Shown: positions 30,345 through 39,579, counted from the stretch's first letter. The stretch is DNA of 64,000 bases from Rhodospirillales bacterium (GCA_014323865.1 JACONG010000005.1:9435-73434), one strand, 5' to 3'. Notes: generated by a model not told the origin, from the sequence alone. Made by a program: numbers and translations.

Positions 30345-30372
30345 TGTCATCCCGGACTGGGCCGGAACGACA
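30345..30372. repeat. REP-like element fragment
   Basis: A short copy of the dispersed palindrome (TGTCATCCCGG, then GGCCGGAACGACAC) lies between the serB remnant and degP. It matches the outer arms of the elements at 14581 and 53370. Confidence 0.5.
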
Positions 30373-30388
30373 CCCGCCTCGCTGATTG

Positions 30389-31837
30389 TTACTCGTCATC
30401 GAGCTGGATGGCGAGGAACTGCGGATTTCCGTCACGATCGATGCGGATGACGATGGATCGGGAATCACGCTCACGGGCCGCATCGATCAGGTCGCTGACC
30501 TGCTGAACGGTCTCGACCTGCACCTTGCCGACCTCGAGCACCATGTCGCCCGGCTGGATACCGGCACGCGCCGCCGGACTGCCGGATTGCACTTCGGTGA
30601 CAATGAGACCAGGCTTGTTGGGCGAGCGGCCCAGCTGCTGCGCGATTTCCGGTGTGACCGGACGGATTGTCATACCCAGCATTTCGTTGCTGACGGGCTT
30701 GCGCGTGTCGTCTTCCTCGCTGCCGAGACCCGAGACGAGCTGTTCTTCAAACGCCTCGAGCTCTCCCAGCACGACCGAGAAGGTCATTTCCTCGCCGTTG
30801 CGAATGGCGATCACCTCGACCTCGCGGCCGACGTCAGTCTCGGCAACGGCCCGCGGCAGCTCGCGCATCTCGGTGATCGGCGTGCCGTTGAAGTTCGTGA
30901 TCACGTCGCCGGCCTCCAGTCCGGCGTTCTCGGCCGGGCCGTCGGGCGTCAGGCTGGCGACCAGGGCGCCCTCGGAGTTGGGTAGGCCGAATGCCTCGGC
31001 GATATCGGGCGTGATCGACTGGATGCGGACGCCGAGCCAGCCGCGCTTCGTGCGGCCGAACTCCAGAAGCTGATCGACGACACGTTCCACGATGCTGGAT
31101 GGCACGGCGAAGCCGATGCCGACCGAGCCACCCGAGGGCGAATAGATCGCCGTGTTCACGCCGATCACGTTGCCGTCCATGCTGAACAGCGGGCCGCCGG
31201 AGTTGCCGCGGTTGATCGGGGCATCGGTCTGCAGGAACTCGTCATAGGGGCCGGAATTGATGTCGCGCTGGCGCGCCGAGATGATACCGGCAGTCACAGA
31301 GTTGCCGAAACCGAACGGGTTGCCGATCGCGAGCGCCCAGTCGCCGATCCGCACAGCATCGGAATCGCCGAAGCTGACATAGGGCAGCGGCACATCCGCC
31401 TCGACCTTGAGCAGCGCGATGTCTGTCTTGGGGTCGGTTCCCACAACGGTCGCTTCGTACTCGGCGGCGTCATTGAGACGGACAAAGATTCGGTCGGCCT
31501 CCTCGATGACGTGGACGTTGGTGACGACGTAACCCTCGGAACCGATGATGAAACCCGAGCCCAGGGAGACAGGCAGGCTATCTTGGGGAATCCCATAGCC
31601 GTGGCGATCGAAGAACTCCTGGAAGAACTCCTCGAACGGCGTGCCCCTGGGAATGCCCGGAAGCTGCTGGCTGTCCTCGACATAGGTCTCTGTCGATATC
31701 GAGACCACGGCCGGCATCAGCTTTTCAGCCAGATCGGCGAAGCTCTCCGGGGCCTGACGTGCATCGACCGGCGCGGAGAGCAACGCGACCGGAAGCACAA
31801 GAAGGGCAAGGAAAACACCGAAGAAGCGTCGTGTCAT
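30389..31837 (-). CDS. degP: Periplasmic serine protease Do (DegP/HtrA)
   Basis: A 482-residue Do-type protease with a signal peptide from ATG 31837 (RRFFGVFLALLVLPVALLSA). The catalytic triad is His in YVVTNVHVI, Asp in KTDIALLKV and Ser in NRGNSGGPLF. Two PDZ domains follow, with linkers GWLGVRIQSITPDIAEAFGL and the MLGMTIRPVTPEIAQQLG region. It degrades or refolds damaged envelope proteins. It is the last of hflK-hflC-DUF2065-degP; the frame extends upstream of the chosen start. Confidence 0.93.
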   Translation of the reverse strand: MTRRFFGVFLALLVLPVALLSAPVDARQAPESFADLAEKLMPAVVSISTETYVEDSQQLPGIPRGTPFEEFFQEFFDRHGYGIPQDSLPVSLGSGFIIGSEGYVVTNVHVIEEADRIFVRLNDAAEYEATVVGTDPKTDIALLKVEADVPLPYVSFGDSDAVRIGDWALAIGNPFGFGNSVTAGIISARQRDINSGPYDEFLQTDAPINRGNSGGPLFSMDGNVIGVNTAIYSPSGGSVGIGFAVPSSIVERVVDQLLEFGRTKRGWLGVRIQSITPDIAEAFGLPNSEGALVASLTPDGPAENAGLEAGDVITNFNGTPITEMRELPRAVAETDVGREVEVIAIRNGEEMTFSVVLGELEAFEEQLVSGLGSEEDDTRKPVSNEMLGMTIRPVTPEIAQQLGRSPNKPGLIVTEVQSGSPAARAGIQPGDMVLEVGKVQVETVQQVSDLIDAARERDSRSIVIRIDRDGNPQFLAIQLDDE

Positions 31838-31896
31838 CGCGTTATCGTCCGTTACGTTCTCAAGGGTTCCAACTTCGTGGCCGATCCGTCGCAGGT

Positions 31897-32082
31897 TCAG
31901 CCACGGACCATCCATACAAACAGCACAGCAACCAGCGCCAAGCCGAGCCCAGCGACCCGGAGCGTCGACGACGGCTGCGCGAGCACATGCACCATGGACC
32001 GTTTCATCGTCTGAGGAAACAGAGCATAGGCCGCACCTTCGATAAACAATGCGAGACCGGGCGCCATCAACCAGACATCCAT
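31897..32082 (-). CDS. DUF2065 (YjeT-like) small membrane protein
   Basis: A 61-residue protein with two hydrophobic helices (MAPGLALFIEGAAYALFP and GLGLALVAVLFVWMVRG) around a basic loop. Length, topology and position between hflC and degP identify the DUF2065 family. Function is not established; it may act with the HflKC complex. Confidence 0.85.
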   Translation of the reverse strand: MDVWLMAPGLALFIEGAAYALFPQTMKRSMVHVLAQPSSTLRVAGLGLALVAVLFVWMVRG

Positions 32083-32116
32083 GACACGCGCTTACCGGCC
32101 GGGGCCTATGCCTGGA

Positions 32117-33013
32117 TTACTGGCTTACCCCGACACCGGGAATCTGAAGCCCTTCGAAGGTGTTGAGGTACTGCAGAAAGTCGTTGTCTGGCGACAGGAC
32201 GAGTGTCGTGTCGTTCGCGTTCAGCGACTCCCGGTAGGCCTGCATGGTCCGGTAGAAGGTGAAGAACTCGACATCCTGGCCGAATGCATGAGCAAAGATG
32301 CGGACAGCCTCACCATCGCCCTCACCACGCAGGATCTCGGACTGCCGGCGCGCCTCGGAGATCAGGACGGTACGGGTACGGTCGGCCTCCGCGCGAATGC
32401 GCAGCGCCTGCTCCTCGCCCTCGGCGCGAATTTCCGCAGCTTCACGCTCACGTTCGGTCTGCATCCGGCGATAAATCGCCTCGCTGTTCTCGGTCGGAAG
32501 GTCCGTACGCTTGATCCGGACATCGACGATCTCGACACCGAACTGCGCGCTCGCGGTCTCGAGGCCATCCCGGATCTGGCTCATCAGGGACTGACGTTCA
32601 CCGGAGACGACATCGACAAGCGGCACACGTCCGATGTTCTCACGCAGCGTGGCAGTGAGGGCCTGCTGGATCAGCGGCTCGAAGTTCTGAACGTTCTGTG
32701 CAGCGTTCTTGAACCGCAGGGCATCGGTGATCCTGTAGAGGGCGAAGGCATCCACGACGAGACGCTTCTGGTCGGACGCGGTCACCTGCTCGGGCTGTCC
32801 GTCGATCTGAAGCACACGGTTCTCGTAGTAGATCACCTCGTCCACGAAGGTCGGCAGCTTGAAGTTCAGGCCCGGTTCGGTGATGGTGCGTTCCCACTTG
32901 CCGAAGCGAAGCACCAGGGCCTGCTCGTACTGGGCGACGGTGAAGACGCAGGTTGACCCGACGATCAGAACGATCGCGGAAACCACAGCAATGAGGACAA
33001 TCTTGATGTTCAT
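32117..33013 (-). CDS. hflC: FtsH protease modulator HflC
   Basis: A 298-residue SPFH/stomatin-family protein with an N-terminal membrane anchor (IVLIAVVSAIVLIVGSTCVF), a band-7 domain (QYEQALVLRFGKW) and a long helix rich in Glu, Arg and Ala (QTEREREAAEIRAEGEEQAL). With HflK it forms a periplasm-facing cage around FtsH. It lies 12 bases downstream of hflK. Confidence 0.94.
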   Translation of the reverse strand: MNIKIVLIAVVSAIVLIVGSTCVFTVAQYEQALVLRFGKWERTITEPGLNFKLPTFVDEVIYYENRVLQIDGQPEQVTASDQKRLVVDAFALYRITDALRFKNAAQNVQNFEPLIQQALTATLRENIGRVPLVDVVSGERQSLMSQIRDGLETASAQFGVEIVDVRIKRTDLPTENSEAIYRRMQTEREREAAEIRAEGEEQALRIRAEADRTRTVLISEARRQSEILRGEGDGEAVRIFAHAFGQDVEFFTFYRTMQAYRESLNANDTTLVLSPDNDFLQYLNTFEGLQIPGVGVSQ

Positions 33014-33025
33014 CGTTGGCCCCTC

Positions 33026-34120
33026 TTACTGCTGATCGGCCGAACGGCGCAGCTGATCGAGCGGCAGATAGGGCACGACGCCCTGCCCGTCCGACGCACC
33101 GTTGTCGATGACGATCTTTTCCATGTCGCGCAGAACGGTCTCCATCGTTTCGAGATAGATGCGCCGCTCGGTCACATCCTTGGCCAACACGTACTCGTTG
33201 TAGACCGACAGGAAGCGCGCAGCAGCACCCTCGGCATCATTGATGACCTGTTCCTTGTAGGCTTCGGCCTCCTGGATCATGCGCTGCGACTCACCGCGGG
33301 CGACCGGCACGATCTGGTTCTGATAGGCTTGGGCCTCGTTGATCGAACGCTCCTGATCGGCGCGCGCGGCCTGAACGTCGCGGAACGCGTCGATCACCGC
33401 CGCAGGCGGGTCCACGCTCTGCAGCTCGACCTGCGTGATCAGCACGCCGGCACCCCGGCCCATTTCATCGTTGCCACCATAAGAATCGAGCATTTCCTGC
33501 ATCAAGGTCAAGGTCTCCTGTTCGACCTGGGCGCGGCCTTCGGCGAGTGCGGTGGCCAGAGCGGTTCGGCCAATCACCTGACGCATGGCGCTCTCGCTGA
33601 CGTTCCTGGTGGTCTCGATCGGATCGGTCACGTTGAACAGGAACTGTCCGGCGTCCTTGATTTTCCACTTCACGACGAACTTCACATCGATGATGTTCTC
33701 ATCGCCGGTGAGCATCAGGCTTTCGTTCGCCGTGTTGCCGACGGTGAACTGCTGAATCTCCGTGACGGCCGGCGTGTAGACTTGACCGATCGGCCCAGGC
33801 CAGTTGTAGTTGAGACCTTCTTCAGTCGTTGCAACCCACTTGCCGAAGACCAGTTCGACGCCCTGCTGGTTGGTGTCGACGCGGTAGACACCGCTGACGA
33901 GCCAGACGACCAGAAGCACGAGTACCGCGATCGCGATGCCTTTGCCGCCGCCGAAGCTGCCGGGAACGAACCGGCGGCCACGGTCCTGCATCTTGCGGAT
34001 CAGGTCTTCGAGATCAGGGGGCTGTCCGCCGCCACCGCCGCCGCCGGAGGGGCCACGTCCCCAGGGTCCGCCGTCGTTGCCGCCGGGCCCCCAGCCGCCA
34101 CCTTGATTGTTCCAGGGCAT
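33026..34120 (-). CDS. hflK: FtsH protease modulator HflK
   Basis: A 364-residue SPFH protein. The Gly/Pro/Trp-rich N-terminus (GGGWGPGGNDGGPWGRG) is typical of HflK, followed by a membrane helix (GIAIAVLVLLVVWLVSGVY), the band-7 domain and a C-terminal helix. It pairs with HflC. It is divergent from apbC across 34121-34296, which must contain both promoters. Confidence 0.94.
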   Translation of the reverse strand: MPWNNQGGGWGPGGNDGGPWGRGPSGGGGGGGQPPDLEDLIRKMQDRGRRFVPGSFGGGKGIAIAVLVLLVVWLVSGVYRVDTNQQGVELVFGKWVATTEEGLNYNWPGPIGQVYTPAVTEIQQFTVGNTANESLMLTGDENIIDVKFVVKWKIKDAGQFLFNVTDPIETTRNVSESAMRQVIGRTALATALAEGRAQVEQETLTLMQEMLDSYGGNDEMGRGAGVLITQVELQSVDPPAAVIDAFRDVQAARADQERSINEAQAYQNQIVPVARGESQRMIQEAEAYKEQVINDAEGAAARFLSVYNEYVLAKDVTERRIYLETMETVLRDMEKIVIDNGASDGQGVVPYLPLDQLRRSADQQ

Positions 34121-34296
34121 CGTCTATTGCCTCGCTCAAGCCATGATGCACGCCGGTTTCAGCGCGTTTGGGCCTTAAGTATGGGTTGCTGCCAAGAGAT
34201 CAAGGCTTATATGACAGCCTATGCGTGCCCGCAACGCGGTCCCGGGTGCTTCCATGGGCCGCAACGTCATGACTTACGCGCTCAAGGAGATAACGG

Positions 34297-35409
34297 ATGG
34301 CCAGGGTCACCGCGGATGAAGTGCGGGATGCGCTCGATGTGGTGATCGAGCCTTCGAGTGGCCAATCCGTGCTGGCGCTCGACATGGTCAAGGGCCTCGT
34401 CGTGAAGGACGGCAACGTCTGCTTTGCGCTGGAGGTGCCCGCCGATCGGGGTCAGGTCATGGAACCGCTCCGGCAGAAGGCGGAGGACGCCGTGAGGGCA
34501 CTCTCAGGCGTGCTCTCTGTGACGGCCGTGATGACGGCTCACAAACCCGTCGGATCGGACGCGCCTGCCGCATCGCCACAGCCCGCAGCAAACCAGGGCG
34601 AAAAGCCCGGCGTCGACCGCATTCCCGGGGTCGGTGCCATCGTGGCGGTCGCCAGCGGCAAGGGCGGTGTGGGCAAGTCGACGACGTCGGCCAACCTCGC
34701 GCTGGCGCTGGCCAGCCTCGGCCAGAAGGTCGCGCTGCTCGATGCCGACATCTACGGCCCCTCCGCACCGCGCCTGCTGGCGCTGGAGGGCAAGCCCGAG
34801 ACCGACGGCAACATGCTGTGGCCAAAGCAGGCCTATGGCATCAAGGCCATGTCGATCGGGCTGCTGATCGACGAGGACCAGCCCATGGTCTGGCGCGGTC
34901 CGATGGTGCAGAGCGCCCTGGAGCAGATGCTGCGCAAGGTGGAATGGGGCGAGGTCGATGTGATGATCATCGACATGCCGCCGGGCACCGGTGACGCTCA
35001 GCTCACGCTGACCCAGCGTGCGCCGCTGGCCGGCGCGGTGATCGTCTCGACACCCCAGGACCTCTCCCTGATCGACGCGCGCAAGGGCCTCAATATGTTC
35101 AGGAAGGTCGACGTGCCGATCCTCGGCATCATCGAGAACATGAGCTACTTCGTCTGCCCCAACTGCGGCCACCGGACCGAGGTCTTCGCCCACGGCGGTG
35201 CTCGCGAGGAGGCCGAGAAGCTCGGCGTGCCCTTCCTGGGCGAAATCCCGCTCGACATCCGGATCAGGGAAACGTCGGACGGCGGCCACCCGATCGTCGC
35301 GGCCGAGCCCGACGGCGCGTTCTCGGAATCCTACCGCCAGATCGCCCGGGCCGTGCTCGACAGCATTGCCGGCAACCAGCGTCAGGCGCCCAGGATCGTC
35401 ATTCAGTAA
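34297..35409 (+). CDS. apbC: Iron-sulfur cluster carrier / Mrp-NBP35 family ATPase
   Basis: A 370-residue protein with an N-terminal MIP18/DUF59 domain and a C-terminal P-loop ATPase. The deviant Walker A is ASGKGGVGKSTTSAN, switch region PPGTGDAQLTLTQ, and the cluster-binding CxxC is in YFVCPNCGHRTEVF. It binds and transfers Fe-S clusters to apoproteins. Confidence 0.93.
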   Translation: MARVTADEVRDALDVVIEPSSGQSVLALDMVKGLVVKDGNVCFALEVPADRGQVMEPLRQKAEDAVRALSGVLSVTAVMTAHKPVGSDAPAASPQPAANQGEKPGVDRIPGVGAIVAVASGKGGVGKSTTSANLALALASLGQKVALLDADIYGPSAPRLLALEGKPETDGNMLWPKQAYGIKAMSIGLLIDEDQPMVWRGPMVQSALEQMLRKVEWGEVDVMIIDMPPGTGDAQLTLTQRAPLAGAVIVSTPQDLSLIDARKGLNMFRKVDVPILGIIENMSYFVCPNCGHRTEVFAHGGAREEAEKLGVPFLGEIPLDIRIRETSDGGHPIVAAEPDGAFSESYRQIARAVLDSIAGNQRQAPRIVIQ

Positions 35410-35447
35410 CGCAGTAACGCGGCACTCCATAGCGCGGCACTCAGGGA

Positions 35448-35720
35448 TCAGGGCACCGGGTCGTGCTCGATATCGGACTGATCGTTGGTGTCGATCCGGA
35501 TGACGGCCCCTCTCAGGTCGGCTGTCACCGAGGGTTCACCGGTCACGTCGAGGCTGCGGTTCGCGGGGCATTCCGGAAAGGAGTGCACCATCTGGATGCC
35601 ATGGCTGTCATGGCCGGCGCGGTTGGCTTCGAGCAGCATGGCGGCCATCGCATCGGCCCTCTCGCCCGAGGCGCCCGCTGCCCGGAAGACCAGTGCCATG
35701 GAGCGCCGCAGGTCGGTCAT
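35448..35720 (-). pseudogene. Ldh-family (malate/L-lactate dehydrogenase type 2) N-terminal remnant
   Basis: The frame reads MALVFRAAGASGERADAMAA, then MLLEANRAGHDSHGIQMV. This is the start of the NAD(P)-dependent Ldh_2 family, where the His in GHDSHG is part of the active site. Similarity ends after about 45 residues and the frame stops at 35448; roughly 280 residues are lost. It overlaps the thyX stop by four bases at the upstream end. Confidence 0.65.
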
Positions 35721-36640
35721 TCCGCCAGTGTCGCTTGCAGTTCGGCCCAGACCCGCTTGGAGAGCCCACTGGTTTCTTGTGTGACGGCTTCGCCCTTCAG
35801 CAGACGCCGCAGAACCGCCAGCTGACCGGCCGTCAGCACGGCACCACCCAGCCGGTTCTCGACAAAGGCCTCGTAGGCCAGCGGCACCCAGGCTTTCACG
35901 GTCTCAAGCATCGCCTCGGCATAGACCCGAATCTCGTACTGCGCATGGGGATCGATGCGCAGCGCAAGAAAGTGGAAGAGATTGTGGAGATCGATCTTCC
36001 AGTACCACTGGGTATAGAGGTTGAGTGGCAGGTTCATGCGCGCCAGTTCGCGGGCCAGCCCCTGACGGTCCGGATCGGCATCGTCGCCCTCGTTCAGCAT
36101 GGTTTCGTAATGGCCGTAGGTCTGTTCGGCGTCGCGCCTGAGCGTGTCGAGCACCCACTGCGCCTCATCGCCCTGGAGCACATCGCCGCGACCCTGCCGG
36201 TTGCTGACCGACTGCGCGGCAAGCTGATCGGGAGCGGGAATGTAGAACTCCCGATCGAGGATCGAATAGCGCGCCGAATACTCGTTCACGTTCGCGGTAC
36301 GGTGGCGGATCCACTGGCGCGCGACGAAGACCGGCAGCTTCACGTGGTACTTGATCTCGCACATCTCGAACGGCGTGGAGTGCCGGTGACGCATCAGATA
36401 GCCGATCAGGCCGGCGTCGTTCCGGACCGATTTCGTGCCGCACCCATAGGAGACCCGCGCAGCCTGCACAATAGCCGCATCGTCGCCCATGTAGTCGATC
36501 ACGCGGACGAAACCGCGATCGAGCACGGGCATGGGCTGGTAGAGGATATCTTCAAGCACGGGCGAAACGGCGCGCCGGGTGGACTGTTCGACGGCGCGCT
36601 GGGCCGCGATTTCGGCGGCCTGCTCTTCGGTCAACGGCAT
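35717..36640 (-). CDS. thyX: Flavin-dependent thymidylate synthase
   Basis: A ThyX protein (307 residues from ATG 36640). The FAD/dUMP signature is [19 protein letters not shown], and another conserved block is [19 protein letters not shown]. It methylates dUMP using methylene-tetrahydrofolate and reduced flavin. The frame is open to GTG 36673; neither start has a strong ribosome site. The enzyme lies just upstream, and divergent to, the tmRNA gene. Confidence 0.92.
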   Translation of the reverse strand: MPLTEEQAAEIAAQRAVEQSTRRAVSPVLEDILYQPMPVLDRGFVRVIDYMGDDAAIVQAARVSYGCGTKSVRNDAGLIGYLMRHRHSTPFEMCEIKYHVKLPVFVARQWIRHRTANVNEYSARYSILDREFYIPAPDQLAAQSVSNRQGRGDVLQGDEAQWVLDTLRRDAEQTYGHYETMLNEGDDADPDRQGLARELARMNLPLNLYTQWYWKIDLHNLFHFLALRIDPHAQYEIRVYAEAMLETVKAWVPLAYEAFVENRLGGAVLTAGQLAVLRRLLKGEAVTQETSGLSKRVWAELQATLAE

Positions 36641-36744
36641 GCTGTGGGGGCTTTCTTCAGCGGTTCCATGCACATTAGAGCATCTTCACTAGCCAGCATG
36701 AACACCGAACTAGCCAGAGCATGAAGGCCGAATATCAGGCGACG

Positions 36745-36773
36745 TTGAGATAACGCCCGAGTTCACCTATATA
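36745..36773 (+). promoter_or_regulatory. Sigma-70-type promoter of ssrA
   Basis: TTGAGA at 36745-36750 and TATATA at 36768-36773 are separated by exactly 17 bases. The expected start is near 36780, just before the acceptor piece of the tmRNA. Confidence 0.75.
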
Positions 36774-36779
36774 TCAGGG

Positions 36780-37037
36780 GTTCGGTTCGCCGGACTATGG
36801 CGATAAACGCCTTGCGGAATAAGCGTAGCGGACGCGGGGGCAGTACCCGCCGCCTCCACCATCTGGGGGGGCGAACCAGGTTCGACGCGCGTGGTAAAGG
36901 CTTGGTCTTCGCCCGGTATGATACCGCCGTTATCGGGTCAAACGACAAACGCCAACGATAATGAGGCGTTCGCTGTTGCTGCCTAGGCAATAAGCGCGGT
37001 TCGGAGGGCACCGGGCAACAGAAGCCCTCCACGTTTT
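36780..37037 (+). ncRNA. ssrA: Transfer-messenger RNA, circularly permuted two-piece form
   Basis: The acceptor piece comes first: T-stem GCGGG (36834-36838) and CCCGC (36846-36850), acceptor strand CGCCTCC (36851-36857), A, then CCA at 36859-36861. Only five bases later the coding piece starts with GGGGGCG (36867-36873), which pairs with CGCCTCC over seven base pairs including one G-T. GAACCAGGTTCGAC follows, as in tmRNA 5' ends. The tag frame at 36951-36986 encodes ANDNEAFAVAA and TAG. A hairpin closes the gene. In alphaproteobacteria this order yields two RNAs that together tag stalled nascent proteins for ClpXP. Confidence 0.9.
37003..37030 (+). terminator. Hairpin at the 3' end of ssrA
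   Basis: GGAGGGC (37003-37009) pairs with GCCCTCC (37024-37030), followed by ACGTTTT. It may act as terminator or as the 3' stem of the coding piece. It lies 34 bases before the sspB start. Confidence 0.6.
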
Positions 37038-37063
37038 CGGCCTGAGGGAGCCCGGGACGCCAG

Positions 37064-37543
37064 ATGACGGATATGCTGGATTACGATGTCCTGGTCGACG
37101 ATGCCTTGCGCGGCGTGATGGTGCGTGCGCTCAAGATGGTCGAGCGCGAGGGTCTCCCGGGCGAGCATCATTTCTACATTACTTTCCGCACGGACCACCC
37201 CCGTGTGCGCATCGGCGAGGAACTCAGGGCGAAGTATCCCGAAGAGATCACCGTGGTGATACAGCACCAGTTCTGGGACCTCAGGATCGACGAAAAGGGC
37301 TTCCAGATCGGGCTCAGCTTCAACCAGGCTCCCCAGGCGCTCTACATCCCCTATTCGTCGGTCATCGCATTCGTCGACCCGAGTGCGAAGTTCGGCCTGC
37401 AGTTCCTCCCGCAGTCGGGCGCGGGCGATCATGGCGATGCCGGGCCCGGGCAGCCCGCTCGCCTGCAGGCACCCGAAGTCGGCGAGCCGCCGTGCGCCGA
37501 CTCCGACAATGTCGTTGCCCTCGACAGCTTCCGCAAAGGGTAG
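37064..37543 (+). CDS. sspB: ClpXP adaptor SspB, alphaproteobacterial type
   Basis: A 159-residue protein with the SspB tag-binding domain (HHFYITFRTDHPRVRIGEEL, then FWDLRIDEKGFQIGLSF and LYIPYSSVIAFVDPSAKFGL). A flexible tail ends in NVVALDSFRKG, the ClpX-docking peptide. It delivers ssrA-tagged proteins to ClpXP, so its place directly after the tmRNA gene is functionally coherent. Confidence 0.94.
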   Translation: MTDMLDYDVLVDDALRGVMVRALKMVEREGLPGEHHFYITFRTDHPRVRIGEELRAKYPEEITVVIQHQFWDLRIDEKGFQIGLSFNQAPQALYIPYSSVIAFVDPSAKFGLQFLPQSGAGDHGDAGPGQPARLQAPEVGEPPCADSDNVVALDSFRKG

Positions 37544-37544
37544 G

Positions 37545-37650
37545 ATGCGTCGGGAGAAGGCCGAACGCGCCGAACGTGTGGTGGCGGCGCTCATACCGCC
37601 CGGACCGGTGCGCGCGCAGGCCATGTTCGGCGCCCACGGCATCGGGAGCG
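37545..37650 (+). pseudogene. TfoX N-terminal-domain remnant
   Basis: ATG 37545, one base after the sspB stop, opens a frame with KAERAERVVAALIPPGPVRA and QAMFGAHGIG. This resembles the start of TfoX/Sxy-type small proteins (conserved MFGGxG). Similarity ends at once, and the frame runs through unrelated sequence to the next gene. The remaining 60-80 codons appear deleted. Confidence 0.45.
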
Positions 37651-37737
37651 GATCGCCGTGGGTTCAAACCGAACGGCGAGCCCCCATCCCGACAGCGACC
37701 GCCCCCCGGCGATTCCCGTGCAGCAAGGACAGAAATC

Positions 37738-38592
37738 ATGAGTGACGCCAACGAATACGTACCGCCCAGGGTCTGGACCTGGGACCAGTCGAGCGGCGGG
37801 CGCTTCGCCAGCATCAACCGCCCGATCGCGGGCCCGACCCACGACAAGGCGTTGCCGATCGGCAAACACCCGATGCAGCTTTATTCGCTGGGCACGCCCA
37901 ACGGCATCAAGGTGACCGTGATGCTCGAAGAGCTGCTGGCGGCCGGCCACAGCGGCGCCGAATACGACGCCTGGTACATCGGCATCGGCGACGGCGACCA
38001 GTTCGGCAGCGGTTTTGTCGACGTGAACCCGAACTCGAAGATTCCCGCGCTGATGGATCACAGCACCGATCCCGCGACGCGCGTTTTCGAATCCGGTTCG
38101 ATCCTGCTCTATCTCGCCGACAGGTTCGGCGCCTTCCTCCCCGACGACCATGCCGGGCGCACCCAGTGCCTGAACTGGCTGTTCTGGCAGATGGGCAGCG
38201 CGCCCTATCTCGGCGGCGGCTTCGGCCACTTCTTTGCCTATGCGCCGGTCAGGATCGAGTACGCGATCAACCGCTTCGCGATGGAAGCCAAGCGCCAGAT
38301 GGATGTGCTGGACCGGCACCTCGCCGACCACCGCTTCATGGCGGGCGACGACTACACCATCGCCGACATGGCGATCTCGCCCTGGTACGGCACCATCACG
38401 ACCGATGAGTCCTACGAGAACGCCACGACGTTCCTTGAGGGCCGGTCCTACACGAACGTCCTGCGCTGGCAGGAGGAGATCCTCGCCCGCCCTGCCGTGC
38501 AGCGCGGCCGCCGCGTCAACCGCGACGGCGGCGACGATGACGAGGGCAAGGGCCTGATCCGCGAGCGCCACGACGCCAGCGATCTCGACTGA
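37738..38592 (+). CDS. yghU: Glutathione S-transferase family, YghU-like disulfide-bond oxidoreductase
   Basis: A 284-residue GST of the Nu class. The long N-terminal extension (YVPPRVWTWDQSSGGRFASI) is characteristic. A thioredoxin-like domain starts at LYSLGTPNGIKVTVMLEEL and contains VNPNSKIPAL and ESGSILLYLADRFG; a helical domain with DDYTIADMAISPWYG follows. YghU-type proteins reduce disulfides of small molecules with glutathione rather than conjugating it. Confidence 0.88.
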   Translation: MSDANEYVPPRVWTWDQSSGGRFASINRPIAGPTHDKALPIGKHPMQLYSLGTPNGIKVTVMLEELLAAGHSGAEYDAWYIGIGDGDQFGSGFVDVNPNSKIPALMDHSTDPATRVFESGSILLYLADRFGAFLPDDHAGRTQCLNWLFWQMGSAPYLGGGFGHFFAYAPVRIEYAINRFAMEAKRQMDVLDRHLADHRFMAGDDYTIADMAISPWYGTITTDESYENATTFLEGRSYTNVLRWQEEILARPAVQRGRRVNRDGGDDDEGKGLIRERHDASDLD

Positions 38593-39006
38593 CCGTTCAC
38601 GTCATTCCGAATCGGGAAGCGCGCAGGGCCGGCCCGGCTGGGCTCCTGCGGATGCCAGATGTTCGCACCCTCACCGGCGTGGGTGTCGATCGGCGCGGAA
38701 CCGTCGAGCCTGCCGGCATGTTCCATCGCGGTGCCATCGGGCAGCGCGTTCACAACCCGGTCGGCGGCCATCGCGCTTGTGCCGGCGGCGACCGCGAGGC
38801 CCGGGCCAGCGTGTCCGGTCGCGGAGGCCACGACCGGACACAGGAGGGCGTGGCGCACATTCACACGTTGCGTTATCAGAAGGCATGAAATGATCGCCAC
38901 TCTTTCAAGGAAGAAACCGATATGGACATGCGGAAACTCGGCAAGCGGCTGTGGGCATGGCGTGAAGGCTGGGACGTGCGTTCGGAGCGCCACCGCACCC
39001 GAGGCC

Positions 39007-39111
39007 ATGGGCTCAGCAGGGTTGCCCCTTGCCCAGCCTCTGGCCGTGCCGGCACGGCTGGACAAACGCGCCGGGCGCGGCACCCTGATCGTGCCGGAGG
39101 ACGCAGCATGA
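39007..39111 (+). CDS. 34-residue conserved small frame, copy A
   Basis: ATG 39007 encodes a 34-residue peptide with GLPLAQPLAVPARLDKRAG and GTLIVPE, ending in TGA that overlaps the ankyrin ATG (ATGA at 39108-39111). The copy at 40487-40591 has the same length and nearly the same sequence. This suggests a real, translationally coupled upstream peptide or the C-terminus of a lost protein. No family is recognised. Confidence 0.35.
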   Translation: MGSAGLPLAQPLAVPARLDKRAGRGTLIVPEDAA

Positions 39112-39416
39112 CCCGACACGGGCTCGCGGGCGCAATCCTGGCAACGCTGATGCTTGTCGGTCAGGCCGGGGCGCAGACTAGCGGGTGTAACTGGACGGAC
39201 GAAGCGTTCTGGGACAATGCGAGTGTGGCGGACGTGGAACGCTGCGTCTCTTCTGGGGCCGACATTGAGGCGCGGGATGAAGACGGATTGACACCGCTGC
39301 ACGTGGCGGCGGGTTTTGGCACAGCGGAGAGCGTGAAGGCCCTGATCGACGCCAAGGCCGACATCGAGGCGCAATACGGTGCGGATATACACCGCTGCAC
39401 TTGGCGGCATTGTTAG
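39108..39416 (+). pseudogene. Secreted ankyrin-repeat protein, copy A, frameshifted
   Basis: ATG 39108 has GGAGG seven bases upstream. A signal peptide (RHGLAGAILATLMLVGQAGAQ) is followed by CNWTDEAFWDNASVADVERC and an ankyrin repeat (GADIEARDEDGLTPLHVAAG, then TAESVKALIDAKADIEA). Near 39385 the frame slips. The next repeat (TPLHLAALLDTAEAVQALIV) is in another frame and runs into unrelated sequence after about 39455. The product would be a short exported protein with one complete repeat. Secreted ankyrins are typical of host-associated bacteria (inference). Confidence 0.7.
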
Positions 39417-39535
39417 ACACAGCGGAGGCCGTACAGGCCCTGATCGTCGATGCGCTTCTGTATGTCTGGGCCAGTAGCGCCGCCCATTATTGCTTGGTGT
39501 AAAGACATAGGTACTCCTTTGGTTGATTAGTTAAA

Positions 39536-39563
39536 CCCCCGCACCCATGGTTAGGTGCGGGGG
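39536..39563 (-). terminator. Strong hairpin downstream of ankyrin copy C
   Basis: CCCCCGCACC and GGTGCGGGGG form a perfect 10-bp stem with an 8-base loop. On the reverse strand it is followed by TTTAACTAATC. It sits 17 bases after the stop of the reverse-strand ankyrin gene. Confidence 0.65.
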
Positions 39564-39579
39564 TCTGCGTTGCTGGCAG

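Larger units (their letters stand above)
38813..39420 (+). repeat. Duplicated ankyrin locus, copy A
   Basis: From GGTCGCGGAGGCC through a conserved leader, an AGGAAG ribosome site, MDMRKLGKRLWAWREG, a second short frame, and the secreted ankyrin start MTRHGLAGAILATL. The same order with strong base identity is found about 1.5 kb downstream (40284-40952). The two copies differ by in-frame and out-of-frame indels. Confidence 0.75.

Noticed and set aside
38600-38810. A reverse-strand protein fragment (VVNALPDGTAMEHAGRLDGS) downstream of the GST gene
   Set aside because: The composition is suggestive of a gene remnant, but no family could be named and the frame has no start or supporting context.
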